NCBI RefSeq assembly: GCF_018913465.1
Contig: NZ_JABAPM010000001.1
Location: 1-64,000, forward strand
Source: Arcanobacterium phocae
GTDB lineage: Bacteria; Actinomycetota; Actinomycetes; Actinomycetales; Actinomycetaceae
Reading direction: 5' to 3'
DNA: 64,000 nucleotides
The notes under the pieces are model-generated. The model was not told the origin of the DNA. It ran no database searches and saw only the letters and a program-made list of their open reading frames with translations. Made by a program: the position numbers and the translations under genes. Shown one piece after another: positions 1 to 7,355 of the stretch (positions within the stretch are counted from its first letter, which is position 1; each line of letters opens with the position of its first letter).

Positions 1-78
1 GACCATGGGGTTGATAGGCCAGACGTGGACAACAAGTAATTGTTGGAGCTGACTGGTACTAATGGCCAACCACTTATA
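1..78 (+). rRNA. 23S ribosomal RNA, 3' end (partial)
   Basis: The window opens inside a 23S gene. The near-terminal motif CTGGTACTAATGGCCAACC at about 51-69 is the conserved 3' end of bacterial 23S rRNA, and a 5S gene follows after a spacer of about 90 bases. The exact 3' end is estimated from where the conserved sequence stops. The spacer holds a small hairpin (CACACAT at 131-137 with ATGTGTG at 144-150) that may take part in processing. Confidence 0.9.
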
Positions 79-167
79 AAAAAACATTCTATTAAAGCGT
101 GTTCGCGTCTACTATACGATTCTTGACTCCCACACATAAAAGCATGTGTGTGTTACGTCAACCATTT

Positions 168-286
168 TGACGGTGGTCATAGTGGCAGGGAAACGCCCGG
201 TCCCCATACCGAACCCGGTAGCTAAGCCTGCTAACGCCGATGGTACTGCACTCGAGGGAGTGTGGGAGAGTAGGACACCGCCGTCA
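168..286 (+). rRNA. 5S ribosomal RNA
   Basis: The ends pair: TGACGGTGG near 168 with the CCGCCGTCA at the 3' end. Between them lie typical 5S blocks, CCCATACCGAACCCGG and GGGAGAGTAGGACACCGCC. Length is about 119 bases, as expected. It follows the 23S gene in the usual 23S-5S order and a strong terminator follows. Ends may be off by a base or two. Confidence 0.93.
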
Positions 287-298
287 CACATCTGATAA

Positions 299-341
299 CG
301 GGAGGGACCCGGTCACCACGACCAGGCCCCTCCCGCTTTTT
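299..341 (+). terminator. rRNA operon terminator
   Basis: A GC-rich hairpin (CGGGAGGG with CCCTCCCG, plus an inner GGTC/GACC pairing) is followed by a T run at 337-341. This closes the rRNA operon. Confidence 0.85.
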
Positions 342-442
342 GTTTAATGTTCGCTCATCGATAACTACAACTAATCTTCACCAACTACTAGCACATACCT
401 TATTGATACGATAAACTGGACGTGGAGCTAATCCACACACAG

Positions 443-466
443 GGTTGTTACTGAAAAGGCAAGACC
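443..466 (+). promoter_or_regulatory. RAT antiterminator site ahead of ptsH
   Basis: The sequence GGTTGTTACTGAAAAGGCAA followed by GACC matches the ribonucleic antiterminator (RAT) layout bound by BglG/LicT/GlcT proteins: a lower stem GGTT/GACC with conserved TTACTG and AGGCAA internal loops. Its 3' end (461-466) is also the left arm of the terminator at 461-497, so the two folds exclude each other. A similar element, 14 of 20 bases identical over the core, sits ahead of the EIIBCA gene on the other strand. A matching regulator gene lies at 2631-3479. The upstream promoter is unclear; TTCACC (377-382) with TATTGA (401-406) is a weak candidate. Confidence 0.8.
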
Positions 467-497
467 TGAGAAATGCTATGCATATCTCAGGTCTTTT
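461..497 (+). terminator. RAT-controlled leader terminator ahead of ptsH
   Basis: An 11-bp perfect stem, AAGACCTGAGA (461-471) with TCTCAGGTCTT (485-495), has a 13-base loop and a T run. It lies in the ptsH leader rather than after a gene, and overlaps the 3' side of the RAT. That is the arrangement expected for transcriptional attenuation by a BglG-type antiterminator. Confidence 0.85.
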
Positions 498-566
498 ATA
501 TTTTTACAACCGCAAAATAGTCCACAGAAGTCGTATCTACACGCCTTCAACGAGGAAGGAACACTT

Positions 567-830
567 ATGATCTCTCGTACTGTCACCGTCGCATCCGCTG
601 TTGGTTTGCACGCTCGTCCAGCTGCTATCTTTGCCGAAGCGGCTGAAGCAACAGGAGTTGATTTCACCCTTACACTTGATGGCGAAGAAGCTGATGCGGC
701 TTCCGTGCTCGATGTCATGTCATTGGGTGCAGAGAATGGCGATGAAGTTGTTCTTGCCACCGAAGACGATTCCGCCACCGAAGCCCTCGAAAAGCTTGCT
801 GCTCTGATCGCAACCGACCTGGATGCGTGA
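567..830 (+). CDS. ptsH: Phosphocarrier protein HPr
   Basis: HPr is the small cytosolic PTS carrier that takes phosphate from enzyme I and passes it to EIIA domains. The 87-residue product is full length for the family. It has the active-site motif GLHARPA with His15, and the second conserved helix with Ser46 (AASVLDVMSLGA), the residue phosphorylated by HPr kinase in Firmicutes; no such kinase gene is seen here. The ATG follows a strong site, GAGGAAGGA. ptsI overlaps its 3' end. Transcription must first pass the RAT and terminator at 443-497, so expression is probably controlled by the antiterminator encoded at 2631-3479. Confidence 0.97.
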   Translation: MISRTVTVASAVGLHARPAAIFAEAAEATGVDFTLTLDGEEADAASVLDVMSLGAENGDEVVLATEDDSATEALEKLAALIATDLDA

Positions 831-2535
831 GACCATGACCGTGCAACACCGGGTTCTTCTTGGCATCGGAGTATCTGCGGGCACTGCTTATGGCCCAATC
901 GCTGTTGTCTCGCCACCACCGGGAATCGATCCCGATGAACCGGCTACCACAGATGTAGAAGCTGCAACTGAGATCGTCAGCGATGCGCTCGAACAAGTTG
1001 CTGTTATGCTTCTTGATCGTGCTGAGCGCGCTCCAGAAAAAGGTCAACCTATTCTGCAAGCGACCGCCAAAATGGCTCGTGATCGTGGATTGAAGAAGGG
1101 GATTGTTAAAGAGCTCAAACGCGGATCAGGTTTGACTCGCGCTATCTCCGACGCGATCCAAAAATATGTTGACATGTTTACCCAGCTCGGTGGCTACATG
1201 GCAGAACGCGCGACGGATCTCTATGACGTGCGTGATCGTGCGATCGCCGTCGTGCGAAATGTGCCGATGCCGGGTATCCCGGAGCTCAAAGAACCATCAA
1301 TTATTGTTGCACGCGATCTGGCGCCTGTCGAAACTGCAACACTTGACCCGAAGCTAGCGTTGGGAATTGCGATTGAAGAAGGCGGACCCACCAGCCATAC
1401 TGCTATTTTGGCTGCCCAACTCGGTATACCTGCCGTTGTTCGGGTAGGTAATATCGTTGACTATGCCATCAGCGCCCAAGCTGAGGCAACAACGATGGCA
1501 CTTGACGGTGGTGTTGGCGAAGTTATTATTGCGCCAACGTCGGGCGACGTCGATCTTCTAGCCGAACGCTCCCAGCGTCGCGAAGCAGCCTTGGCTGGGT
1601 CGCATGGTGTGGGACTGACTCGTGATGGTCATAAAGTCGCGTTATTAGCCAATATTGGTACGGCAGACGACGCCGAACGCGCAGCCGCTTATGACGTTGA
1701 AGGCTCGGGGCTCTTCCGTACCGAGTTCCTGTTCCTGGGGCGAGAAAGCGCGCCGAGCGTGGAAGAACAAACCAAGGTCTATACCAAGGTCTTCCAAGAA
1801 TTTGGACGCCGCCGTGTCACAGTGCGTACCCTCGATGCCGGTGCTGATAAGCCACTGAAGTTTGCGGATCTTGGTGAGGAAGAAAATCCAGCACTTGGGC
1901 GTCGTGGTATCCGATTAACCCGGATTCGCGAAGATTTACTTGATGACCAACTTGCAGCACTTGCAGCAGCTCAACAAGCAACAGCTGCCGATGTGCGCGT
2001 CATGGCACCAATGGTTGCCACCATGGAAGAAGCCCAGTGGTTTGCTGATAAAGCGCGCGCTGCCGGACTGTCATCAGTGGGAATCATGATCGAGGTTCCA
2101 GCCGCGGCAATCAATGCCTCGACACTTTTGTCTATCGTCGATTTCGCGTCCATTGGAACGAACGACTTAGCTCAATACACCATGGCTGCAGACCGTATGC
2201 AAGGCGAACTTGCTGGCTTGCTCGATGTATGGCAGCCGGCAATCCTACGTATGATCAAGCTGGCCTGCCAAGGCGGCACGGCTACGGGAAAGTATGTAGG
2301 CGTTTGTGGCGAAGCCGGTGGCGACCCGCTCCTAGCTCTGGTCCTAACCGGACTAGGAGTTCAATCGCTCTCGATGGCTCCATCAAAGGTCGATGCAGTT
2401 CGGGCGTCGTTGCGACTCCACGATCTGTCCACATGCCAACAAATGGCAGCCTTTGCGCTCGACGCGCTTACCGCAAAGGACGCACGCGCAGCAGTAGAAG
2501 CACTCGTCCATCCGGACGTGAAGTATCTGATGTAA
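823..2535 (+). CDS. ptsI: PTS enzyme I (phosphoenolpyruvate-protein phosphotransferase)
   Basis: Enzyme I moves phosphate from phosphoenolpyruvate to HPr, the first step of PTS sugar uptake. The product is up to 570 residues, the normal length. Domains are an N-terminal HPr-binding and phosphohistidine region with active His192 in GGPTSHTAILA, then a C-terminal PEP-binding TIM barrel with IGTNDLAQYTMAADR. The gene overlaps ptsH by 8 bases; an ATG at 835 is an alternative start giving 566 residues. The ptsH-ptsI pair forms an operon closed by the hairpin at 2554-2583. The overlap suggests translational coupling. Confidence 0.97.
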   Translation: MRETMTVQHRVLLGIGVSAGTAYGPIAVVSPPPGIDPDEPATTDVEAATEIVSDALEQVAVMLLDRAERAPEKGQPILQATAKMARDRGLKKGIVKELKRGSGLTRAISDAIQKYVDMFTQLGGYMAERATDLYDVRDRAIAVVRNVPMPGIPELKEPSIIVARDLAPVETATLDPKLALGIAIEEGGPTSHTAILAAQLGIPAVVRVGNIVDYAISAQAEATTMALDGGVGEVIIAPTSGDVDLLAERSQRREAALAGSHGVGLTRDGHKVALLANIGTADDAERAAAYDVEGSGLFRTEFLFLGRESAPSVEEQTKVYTKVFQEFGRRRVTVRTLDAGADKPLKFADLGEEENPALGRRGIRLTRIREDLLDDQLAALAAAQQATAADVRVMAPMVATMEEAQWFADKARAAGLSSVGIMIEVPAAAINASTLLSIVDFASIGTNDLAQYTMAADRMQGELAGLLDVWQPAILRMIKLACQGGTATGKYVGVCGEAGGDPLLALVLTGLGVQSLSMAPSKVDAVRASLRLHDLSTCQQMAAFALDALTAKDARAAVEALVHPDVKYLM

Positions 2536-2553
2536 CAGCTAACTAACCTCAAG

Positions 2554-2583
2554 GGGGCGGGCAGGAATTATCCTGCCCGTCCC
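2554..2583 (+). terminator. Hairpin after ptsI
   Basis: A 13-bp stem (GGGCAGGA with TCCTGCCC as its core) has a 4-base loop between the convergent ptsI and antiterminator genes. There is no clean U tract on either strand, so it is probably a bidirectional terminator but less certain than the U-tract ones. Confidence 0.6.
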
Positions 2584-2597
2584 GCTCTTAAGTTCGC

Positions 2598-2641
2598 TAG
2601 CCCCGGCTCTGTTGAGCTCTAGCCCCGGCTCTATTGAGCTG
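2598..2641. repeat. 22-bp tandem duplication over the antiterminator stop codon
   Basis: Two 22-base units (2598-2619 and 2620-2641) beginning TAGCCCCGGCTCT differ at only two positions. The second unit contains the last codons and the TAG stop of the minus-strand antiterminator gene; the first lies just beyond it. It looks like a local slippage duplication. Confidence 0.8.
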
Positions 2642-3479
2642 AGGTGACACGTGAAATATGTAAGGCTAGATACGCGATTTCGTTGCTGTTAAGCTCATGG
2701 CCCAGACGCAATGCAACAAGCTGGGCAATATTTTCGGCACATGCATATTCCTGGGTCAGAGTAGAGCGAATCGTCGCACCGATCGAGGAGATATCATTGT
2801 CCAACTGTTTGCCTTGCATAATACGAATAAACAGATAACGCATATGCGTGATAAGGCGGGCAGTGTTAATACTTGTTTGATCCAAGTCCACGCTAAAGGT
2901 GGCGCCGATGAGGTCAATAACTTGTTGGATAAGACCGGTCATCGTGTAGGTTTGCGACAAGTCACCAGCAGCAAAACCGGCATTGACGAGATGTAGTGCT
3001 ACCGCAATGGTTTCATGCTCGGGAAGAGCCGGCTGACCTTGTGCTTCTAGCAGCTGGTTGAGCTCAGCCAAGAACTTGCCTGCTTGCACATATTCCGCAT
3101 GATAGAGATGCTCGACCTCGGCTTGTAACGGATAATGCAAGAGCTGCCCAGTCTCAAGGCGTCGGAGCGCGAGGTCTACGTGATCACACAGGCTAATAAA
3201 AAGGGTTGGGCTAGAAAGCTGAGCGTCAGTAAATTGAGCTGCTACCATCGCTCGATAAACGATATCTCGTACCTTGCTACCCAACTGTGCAATGAGTGCA
3301 CCAAGATGATCCGGGTCCCGTCCATCAAGCGGGACAAAGACCCGTACCACCCGTTCAGGATCAACGTATTGTCCTGCTGCGGCTTTAAAGCCGACGCCTC
3401 GGCCCGTCACGATGACCTCACGGCCAGAGTCTTGACGGGCCAAGACGACGTTGTTATTAAAGATCCGCAGAATCTTCAT
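2631..3479 (-). CDS. BglG/LicT/GlcT-family transcriptional antiterminator
   Basis: The 282-residue product has the standard layout: an N-terminal RNA-binding CAT domain (about 1-55, beginning MKILRIFNNNVVLA), PRD1 (about 65-170) and PRD2 (about 171-282). The four histidines used for PTS phosphorylation in this family are all present, at 100, 163, 212 and 274. Known members bind RAT hairpins and prevent leader termination, and are activated or inhibited by HPr and EII phosphorylation. It lies 8 bases downstream of the EIIBCA gene, with the site AAGGAC, so it is cotranscribed. Two RAT sites are in this window, ahead of EIIBCA and ahead of ptsH. The inducing sugar is not evident, so I give no gene symbol. 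Confidence 0.93.
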   Translation of the reverse strand: MKILRIFNNNVVLARQDSGREVIVTGRGVGFKAAAGQYVDPERVVRVFVPLDGRDPDHLGALIAQLGSKVRDIVYRAMVAAQFTDAQLSSPTLFISLCDHVDLALRRLETGQLLHYPLQAEVEHLYHAEYVQAGKFLAELNQLLEAQGQPALPEHETIAVALHLVNAGFAAGDLSQTYTMTGLIQQVIDLIGATFSVDLDQTSINTARLITHMRYLFIRIMQGKQLDNDISSIGATIRSTLTQEYACAENIAQLVALRLGHELNSNEIAYLALHISRVTSAQ

Positions 3480-3487
3480 GGATGTCC

Positions 3488-5455
3488 TTAACGTTCGGTT
3501 GTCACACCTGGCGTTAGTACGGTTGCGTGGTCAGCTAACTGTGGTGTGACCGCTGCGAATGCGCGAGTATTAGTGACCGTAACGATAACCGTCGTCGCGT
3601 AACCGGCAGCAATGACTTTCTTAAAGTCTACCGTGACAAGTGGCATTCCGGCAGAAATATGCTCGCCTTTGGAAACTTTGACGGAAAATCCGTCGCCCTT
3701 CATATTGACGGTATCAACGCCAACATGGACGAGAACTTCGGTTCCGTCGTCGGACTTAATCCCAAACGCATGACCAGACTTAGCGACGCTGGAAACCGTA
3801 CCAGTAATCGGCGCTACCACGGCAGTCTCACCAATGGCTTCGATATCCGGAATAACTCCGAATCCTTCGCCAAGGGCACGGGAGGCGAAAACCTTATCGC
3901 CGGTTTCATCGAGCGAAATGACTTTGCCTTCAATTGGTACCCCAACCGCGTTTTCTGGGAGATCGACGACGAGGGTTTTCTTTGCCGACGGGCGATCCTC
4001 ACGTGGCCGGTAATCCAAGAAGATAACCGCAAGCATCGAGGTAATGAAAGCTACTGCGATTGCGATGAGGTAGACCCATGCCGGATCGAAGACCGAAATG
4101 GTCAGGAGCGAGGTGAAGACGAAGGCGTCCGTCTTGACGCCGCCGTATGGCAAGCTCAAAATCGCGATGGTCACGCCACCAGCCAAACAGCCGGCGAGGA
4201 GACGCGAGTAGATCATCTTGAAACGCAAGTGGATACCGTAAAGTGACGGTTCTGAGATACCGCCGAAGAGGCCAGCAGCTAACGCACCGGATGCAGTCTG
4301 GCGCATGGCAGTGTCTTTGTCACGGATGGACAAGAAGAGCACACCGGCAGTAGTACCGAAACATGCGAAGTTCCAGGCGCCCATTGGGCCTTGGATGAAG
4401 TCGTAACCCAGGGTTTGGATGTTGACGAGCATCATGGCGTTCAGCGGCCAGTGCAAGCCGAGCGGGACGAGGAATGGGTAGATGAGTGGAATAGCGATAG
4501 CGAAAACGAATGGGGCAGCTGAGTTCATCCACGCCAAACCGAAGCCAAGACCGTTACCAATCCAGATACCCAATGGGCCAATAAGGAATGCGGTTAGTGG
4601 GATAACAACGAGCATCGAAATGAATGGCACGAACACCATTTGGACGTTGCTTGGGATGATCTTCTTAAGGTTGTGATAAACCAATGCCAGCACTGGGATC
4701 ATCATCAATGGAACGAAGACATTGCCGGAGTAGTCAGGCAGAGTCAGCGGCAAGCCAAAAACGTCAATCGAACAGGTCGTCTGCTTGATCGCCTCGTTTT
4801 CTACGCATTGCAGTGCAGAGAAAGCGTCTGGGTTTGACAGCTTCAAGAAATCTGGCGTGAGGAACGCTGCCATAATGGTTGCGCCCAGCCACGGGTCGAT
4901 CTTCAGCTTCTTCGCGGCGTTGAATGCCACCATAATCGGCAGGAAGTAGAACACCGAATGCCACATGGCGTCGACGAATACCCAGCCTGGTGCTTTATCG
5001 GCGGCACGGAAGTCAACCACATGCAAGGCGTCGAGTACGGCTGCGAACGCAATAATCAGCGATGCGCCAAGAAGCACGCCGAGGATGGGACGGAACGAAT
5101 CGGAGAGATACTCGAAGAAGGTATCTAGCCACGCCGACTTACCGCGGGTTTTTGCTCGAGCAGCGGCCTTCACGTCGTCGTCAGACTTAGCGTTAGCGCG
5201 TTCAGCCATCGCTGGCAAGCTGTTAATCGCGCTGTACATCGATTCGACTGCACCGCCTACGATCACCTGGTAGCGGTCCCCAGACTGTGGCATGACACCC
5301 AAGACCTCTGGGATCTTTTCGAGCTCGTCAGCATTTACGACACTGGAATCGTTTAGCTCAAACCGCAAGCGTGTGGCGCAGTGGGTTAGCGAACGTATGT
5401 TTTCTGGTCCGCCGACGGCGTCGATGATACCGTTGGCGCTAGTTTTTGTAGACAT
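3488..5455 (-). CDS. PTS sugar transporter EIIBCA (glucose/beta-glucoside family)
   Basis: This membrane permease imports and phosphorylates a sugar. The 655-residue product has domain order B-C-A: EIIB (about 1-85) with phosphocysteine Cys26 in LTHCATRLRF, a multi-helix EIIC (about 110-470) with GGISEPSLYGI, and EIIA (about 510-640) with the paired histidine motifs GHAFGI and EVLVHVGVDTV. The HCATRLRF and SEPSLYG motifs favour the beta-glucoside/sucrose/trehalose branch; glucose cannot be excluded. The ATG at 5455 follows AAGGA. The open frame continues upstream to 5641, but that part crosses the leader terminator and RAT, so it is not coding. The antiterminator gene follows directly. Confidence 0.95.
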   Translation of the reverse strand: MSTKTSANGIIDAVGGPENIRSLTHCATRLRFELNDSSVVNADELEKIPEVLGVMPQSGDRYQVIVGGAVESMYSAINSLPAMAERANAKSDDDVKAAARAKTRGKSAWLDTFFEYLSDSFRPILGVLLGASLIIAFAAVLDALHVVDFRAADKAPGWVFVDAMWHSVFYFLPIMVAFNAAKKLKIDPWLGATIMAAFLTPDFLKLSNPDAFSALQCVENEAIKQTTCSIDVFGLPLTLPDYSGNVFVPLMMIPVLALVYHNLKKIIPSNVQMVFVPFISMLVVIPLTAFLIGPLGIWIGNGLGFGLAWMNSAAPFVFAIAIPLIYPFLVPLGLHWPLNAMMLVNIQTLGYDFIQGPMGAWNFACFGTTAGVLFLSIRDKDTAMRQTASGALAAGLFGGISEPSLYGIHLRFKMIYSRLLAGCLAGGVTIAILSLPYGGVKTDAFVFTSLLTISVFDPAWVYLIAIAVAFITSMLAVIFLDYRPREDRPSAKKTLVVDLPENAVGVPIEGKVISLDETGDKVFASRALGEGFGVIPDIEAIGETAVVAPITGTVSSVAKSGHAFGIKSDDGTEVLVHVGVDTVNMKGDGFSVKVSKGEHISAGMPLVTVDFKKVIAAGYATTVIVTVTNTRAFAAVTPQLADHATVLTPGVTTER

Positions 5456-5481
5456 CCTTGTCCTTCTGTTCTGCGGGAAAT

Positions 5482-5521
5482 AAAAAAGACCCAAGGCACG
5501 GCTAACCGTGACTTGAGTCTT
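5482..5521 (-). terminator. RAT-controlled leader terminator ahead of EIIBCA
   Basis: Read on the minus strand, AAGACTCAAG (5521-5512) pairs with CTTGGGTCTT (5495-5486) with one wobble. An inner CACGG/CCGTG stem lies between the arms and a U run follows. It lies in the 5' leader, 27 bases before the start codon, and its first arm overlaps the RAT at 5516-5539. It is the counterpart of the ptsH leader terminator. Confidence 0.85.
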
Positions 5522-5539
5522 GCCTAAAAAGTTGCAACC
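5516..5539 (-). promoter_or_regulatory. RAT antiterminator site ahead of EIIBCA
   Basis: On the minus strand the core reads GGTTGCAACTTTTTAGGCAA and continues into GACT. It shares GGTTG, ACT and AGGCAA with the ptsH RAT (14 of 20 core bases); most of the differences fall between these shared blocks. The GACT end is also the start of the terminator stem. This supports control by the antiterminator encoded two genes downstream, which would then autoregulate its own operon. Confidence 0.8.
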
Positions 5540-5555
5540 TCTATAGATTAGTTCC

Positions 5556-5584
5556 ATCATACGAATAGGAGAATAGTACGTCAA
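5556..5584 (-). promoter_or_regulatory. Promoter of the EIIBCA-antiterminator operon
   Basis: On the minus strand TTGACG (5584-5579) and TATGAT (5561-5556) are separated by exactly 17 bases, close to the housekeeping consensus. The start point would fall near 5549, about 10 bases before the RAT, giving a leader of roughly 95 bases. Confidence 0.75.
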
Positions 5585-5631
5585 GCATCTGACACAATTG
5601 CCTCCATATTCGTTACCAGATAGGTTGATTG

Positions 5632-6846
5632 ATGACCACACCAGATATTCGAACCGAGCTTGTTGAACGTTTTATGCGTTACGCAGCTATCACCAGCCAA
5701 TCTGATGCGAGGCAAACTTCCGTGCCGACTACGCCAGGGCAGACGGAACTTGCTGAACTACTAGCGAACGAGCTGCGTGGCTTCGGTGCGCACGACGTCG
5801 TCCTTGACGATCATGCCTGCCTAACGGCTCGGTTTCCGGCGACGACGGCGGGTCCAACGATCGGCTTTTGTGCACATCTAGACACTGCCGACGTCGGGTT
5901 GTCGCCACACGTTCAACCACAGATCGTGCGCTATACCGGCGAGCCTATCGTTTTGGGTGCTGGTCATGTTTTAGACCCGGAGCAATATCCAGTGCTTGAA
6001 GACTATCTCAACCATGACATTATTTGCACTGATGGAACGTCGGTGTTGGGTTCTGACGATAAAGCTGCGCTCGCGTCTATCATGACGGCTCTGGCACATC
6101 TGGATGCTGCGCCGCATCCGGAAATAGTGGTTGCTTTTGTCCCCGATGAAGAGATCGGGCTGCGCGGAATTAAAACACTGGATTTGGCGCGGTTCGATGT
6201 TGATGCGGCCTACACTGTGGACTGCGAAGGTCAGGCAACGATCGCCTATGAGACGTTTAACGCTGGTCAAGCCATAATTAATATTACGGGAGTTAGTGCA
6301 CACCCGATGTCGGCAAAAGGCGTTATGGTTAATCCGAATCTTGTTGCATACGATCTGATTGGCTGCTTCGATCGGTCCCAAACTCCAGAATGTACTGCGG
6401 GACGAGAAGGCTATATTTGGGTTCACAGTATTGACGGTAACCAAGCGCAAACCCAAGTTCTGCTCCACATTCGCGATCACGATCGGGCGCGTTATGAATC
6501 GCGTAAAGACGAGATTCGTGCCGCGGTTGCGCATATTCAATCAGCACATCCACGAGCCCACATTACCTGCGAGATTACTGACGTTTACAGCAATATTGCG
6601 GACGCTTTAGACCCCCAAACCCAGTGGGTTGTTGACGACATGCGACAAGCAGTGCGAGCTACCGGGTGTGAGCCGGTACCGCTTATCATGCGCGGCGGCA
6701 CCGATGGATCATATCTGTCATCCCAAGGTATTCCTACGCCCAATATGTTCACTGGCGGATTTAATTTCCATTCAGCTCACGAGTTTTTGCCACTGCCCGA
6801 ATTCGAGCGGTCGTTCCGTACCGTGTGGACATTAATGACGCGCTAG
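5632..6846 (+). CDS. pepT: Peptidase T (tripeptide aminopeptidase, M20 family)
   Basis: PepT is a cytosolic zinc exopeptidase that removes the N-terminal residue of tripeptides. The product of about 404 residues matches the usual length. Metal-site motifs are CAHLDTAD, GSDDKAALAS and VPDEEIGLRG, followed by YTVDCEG and, near the C-terminus, GGTDGSYLS and NFHSAHEF. I chose the ATG at 5632, which has AGATAGG upstream; a TTG one codon earlier is possible. It is divergent from the EIIBCA operon, with about 180 bases between start codons. It probably processes imported peptides with the other peptidases nearby. Confidence 0.94.
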   Translation: MTTPDIRTELVERFMRYAAITSQSDARQTSVPTTPGQTELAELLANELRGFGAHDVVLDDHACLTARFPATTAGPTIGFCAHLDTADVGLSPHVQPQIVRYTGEPIVLGAGHVLDPEQYPVLEDYLNHDIICTDGTSVLGSDDKAALASIMTALAHLDAAPHPEIVVAFVPDEEIGLRGIKTLDLARFDVDAAYTVDCEGQATIAYETFNAGQAIINITGVSAHPMSAKGVMVNPNLVAYDLIGCFDRSQTPECTAGREGYIWVHSIDGNQAQTQVLLHIRDHDRARYESRKDEIRAAVAHIQSAHPRAHITCEITDVYSNIADALDPQTQWVVDDMRQAVRATGCEPVPLIMRGGTDGSYLSSQGIPTPNMFTGGFNFHSAHEFLPLPEFERSFRTVWTLMTR

Positions 6847-6863
6847 ACCAGCAAGGTCTAGCG
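6841..6863. terminator. Hairpin between convergent pepT and DUF4870 gene
   Basis: A perfect 9-bp stem, CGCTAGACC with GGTCTAGCG, has a 5-base loop and overlaps the pepT stop codon. There is no U tract. It may serve both converging genes. Confidence 0.5.
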
Positions 6864-6886
6864 CGCCCACTACTGAGGAAACGAGT

Positions 6887-7288
6887 TCAGGAAAGAATCT
6901 TGAACTGGAACGGGTAGTGGTGGAGCCGGCCTTGATTTACTGCCGAGAATGCTTTGAGATGGTGCCAGATTGTGAGCACAAGGCTGGCGAGGACCAGCAC
7001 GATTCCCAATGGTGAGAGCAAAATAGTAAAGATCATAATCCAGCCAACGATATACATCAGCCACATACCGATATTGAAGTTGAACGAATCGGCAGCAGCT
7101 TGACGCACGAAGCGACTGGAATCCTTTTTGAGTGCCCAAATAACTAGCGGCCCGAGGAAAGAAAGCGACGCTGCAGATACCAGCATGGCGATAAGCGCAG
7201 ACAGGTGCGCCAGCTTTGCCCACGTGCGTTCGTCGTCGGTCACTGACTCAAGAATGAGTCCGTCAGAAGTATAAAAAGTATTATCCAT
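6887..7288 (-). CDS. DUF4870 small membrane protein
   Basis: The product of about 133 residues has the DUF4870 pattern: a short N-terminal tail, a first membrane helix after ERTWAKLAHLSALIAM, the motif WALKKDSSRFVRQAAADSFNFN, and two more helices (about 70-115). Family members are small integral membrane proteins of unknown function, distantly like Tic20. The start is uncertain: the ATG at 7288 has AAGG only two bases away, and a TTG at 7318 would add ten residues. It may be transcribed with the peptidase gene upstream at 7356-8612. I assign no function. Confidence 0.85.
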   Translation of the reverse strand: MDNTFYTSDGLILESVTDDERTWAKLAHLSALIAMLVSAASLSFLGPLVIWALKKDSSRFVRQAAADSFNFNIGMWLMYIVGWIMIFTILLSPLGIVLVLASLVLTIWHHLKAFSAVNQGRLHHYPFQFKILS

Positions 7289-7355
7289 ATCCTTATTATC
7301 TGTTTCCTCTAGGTTCAAGCGAAGGGGTTCTTCTCAAGGCGTATCTGGGATCTCG

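Noticed and set aside
3659-4246. 195-codon open frame opposite the EIIBCA gene
   Set aside because: It is antisense to a well-conserved gene, has no ribosome site and no recognisable protein features.
5456-5641. In-frame N-terminal extension of the EIIBCA gene by 62 residues
   Set aside because: It crosses the promoter, RAT and leader terminator, and the homology with EIIB starts at MSTK after a good ribosome site.
5971-6540. 189-codon open frame opposite pepT
   Set aside because: It is antisense to a conserved peptidase gene and shows no domain or start signal.
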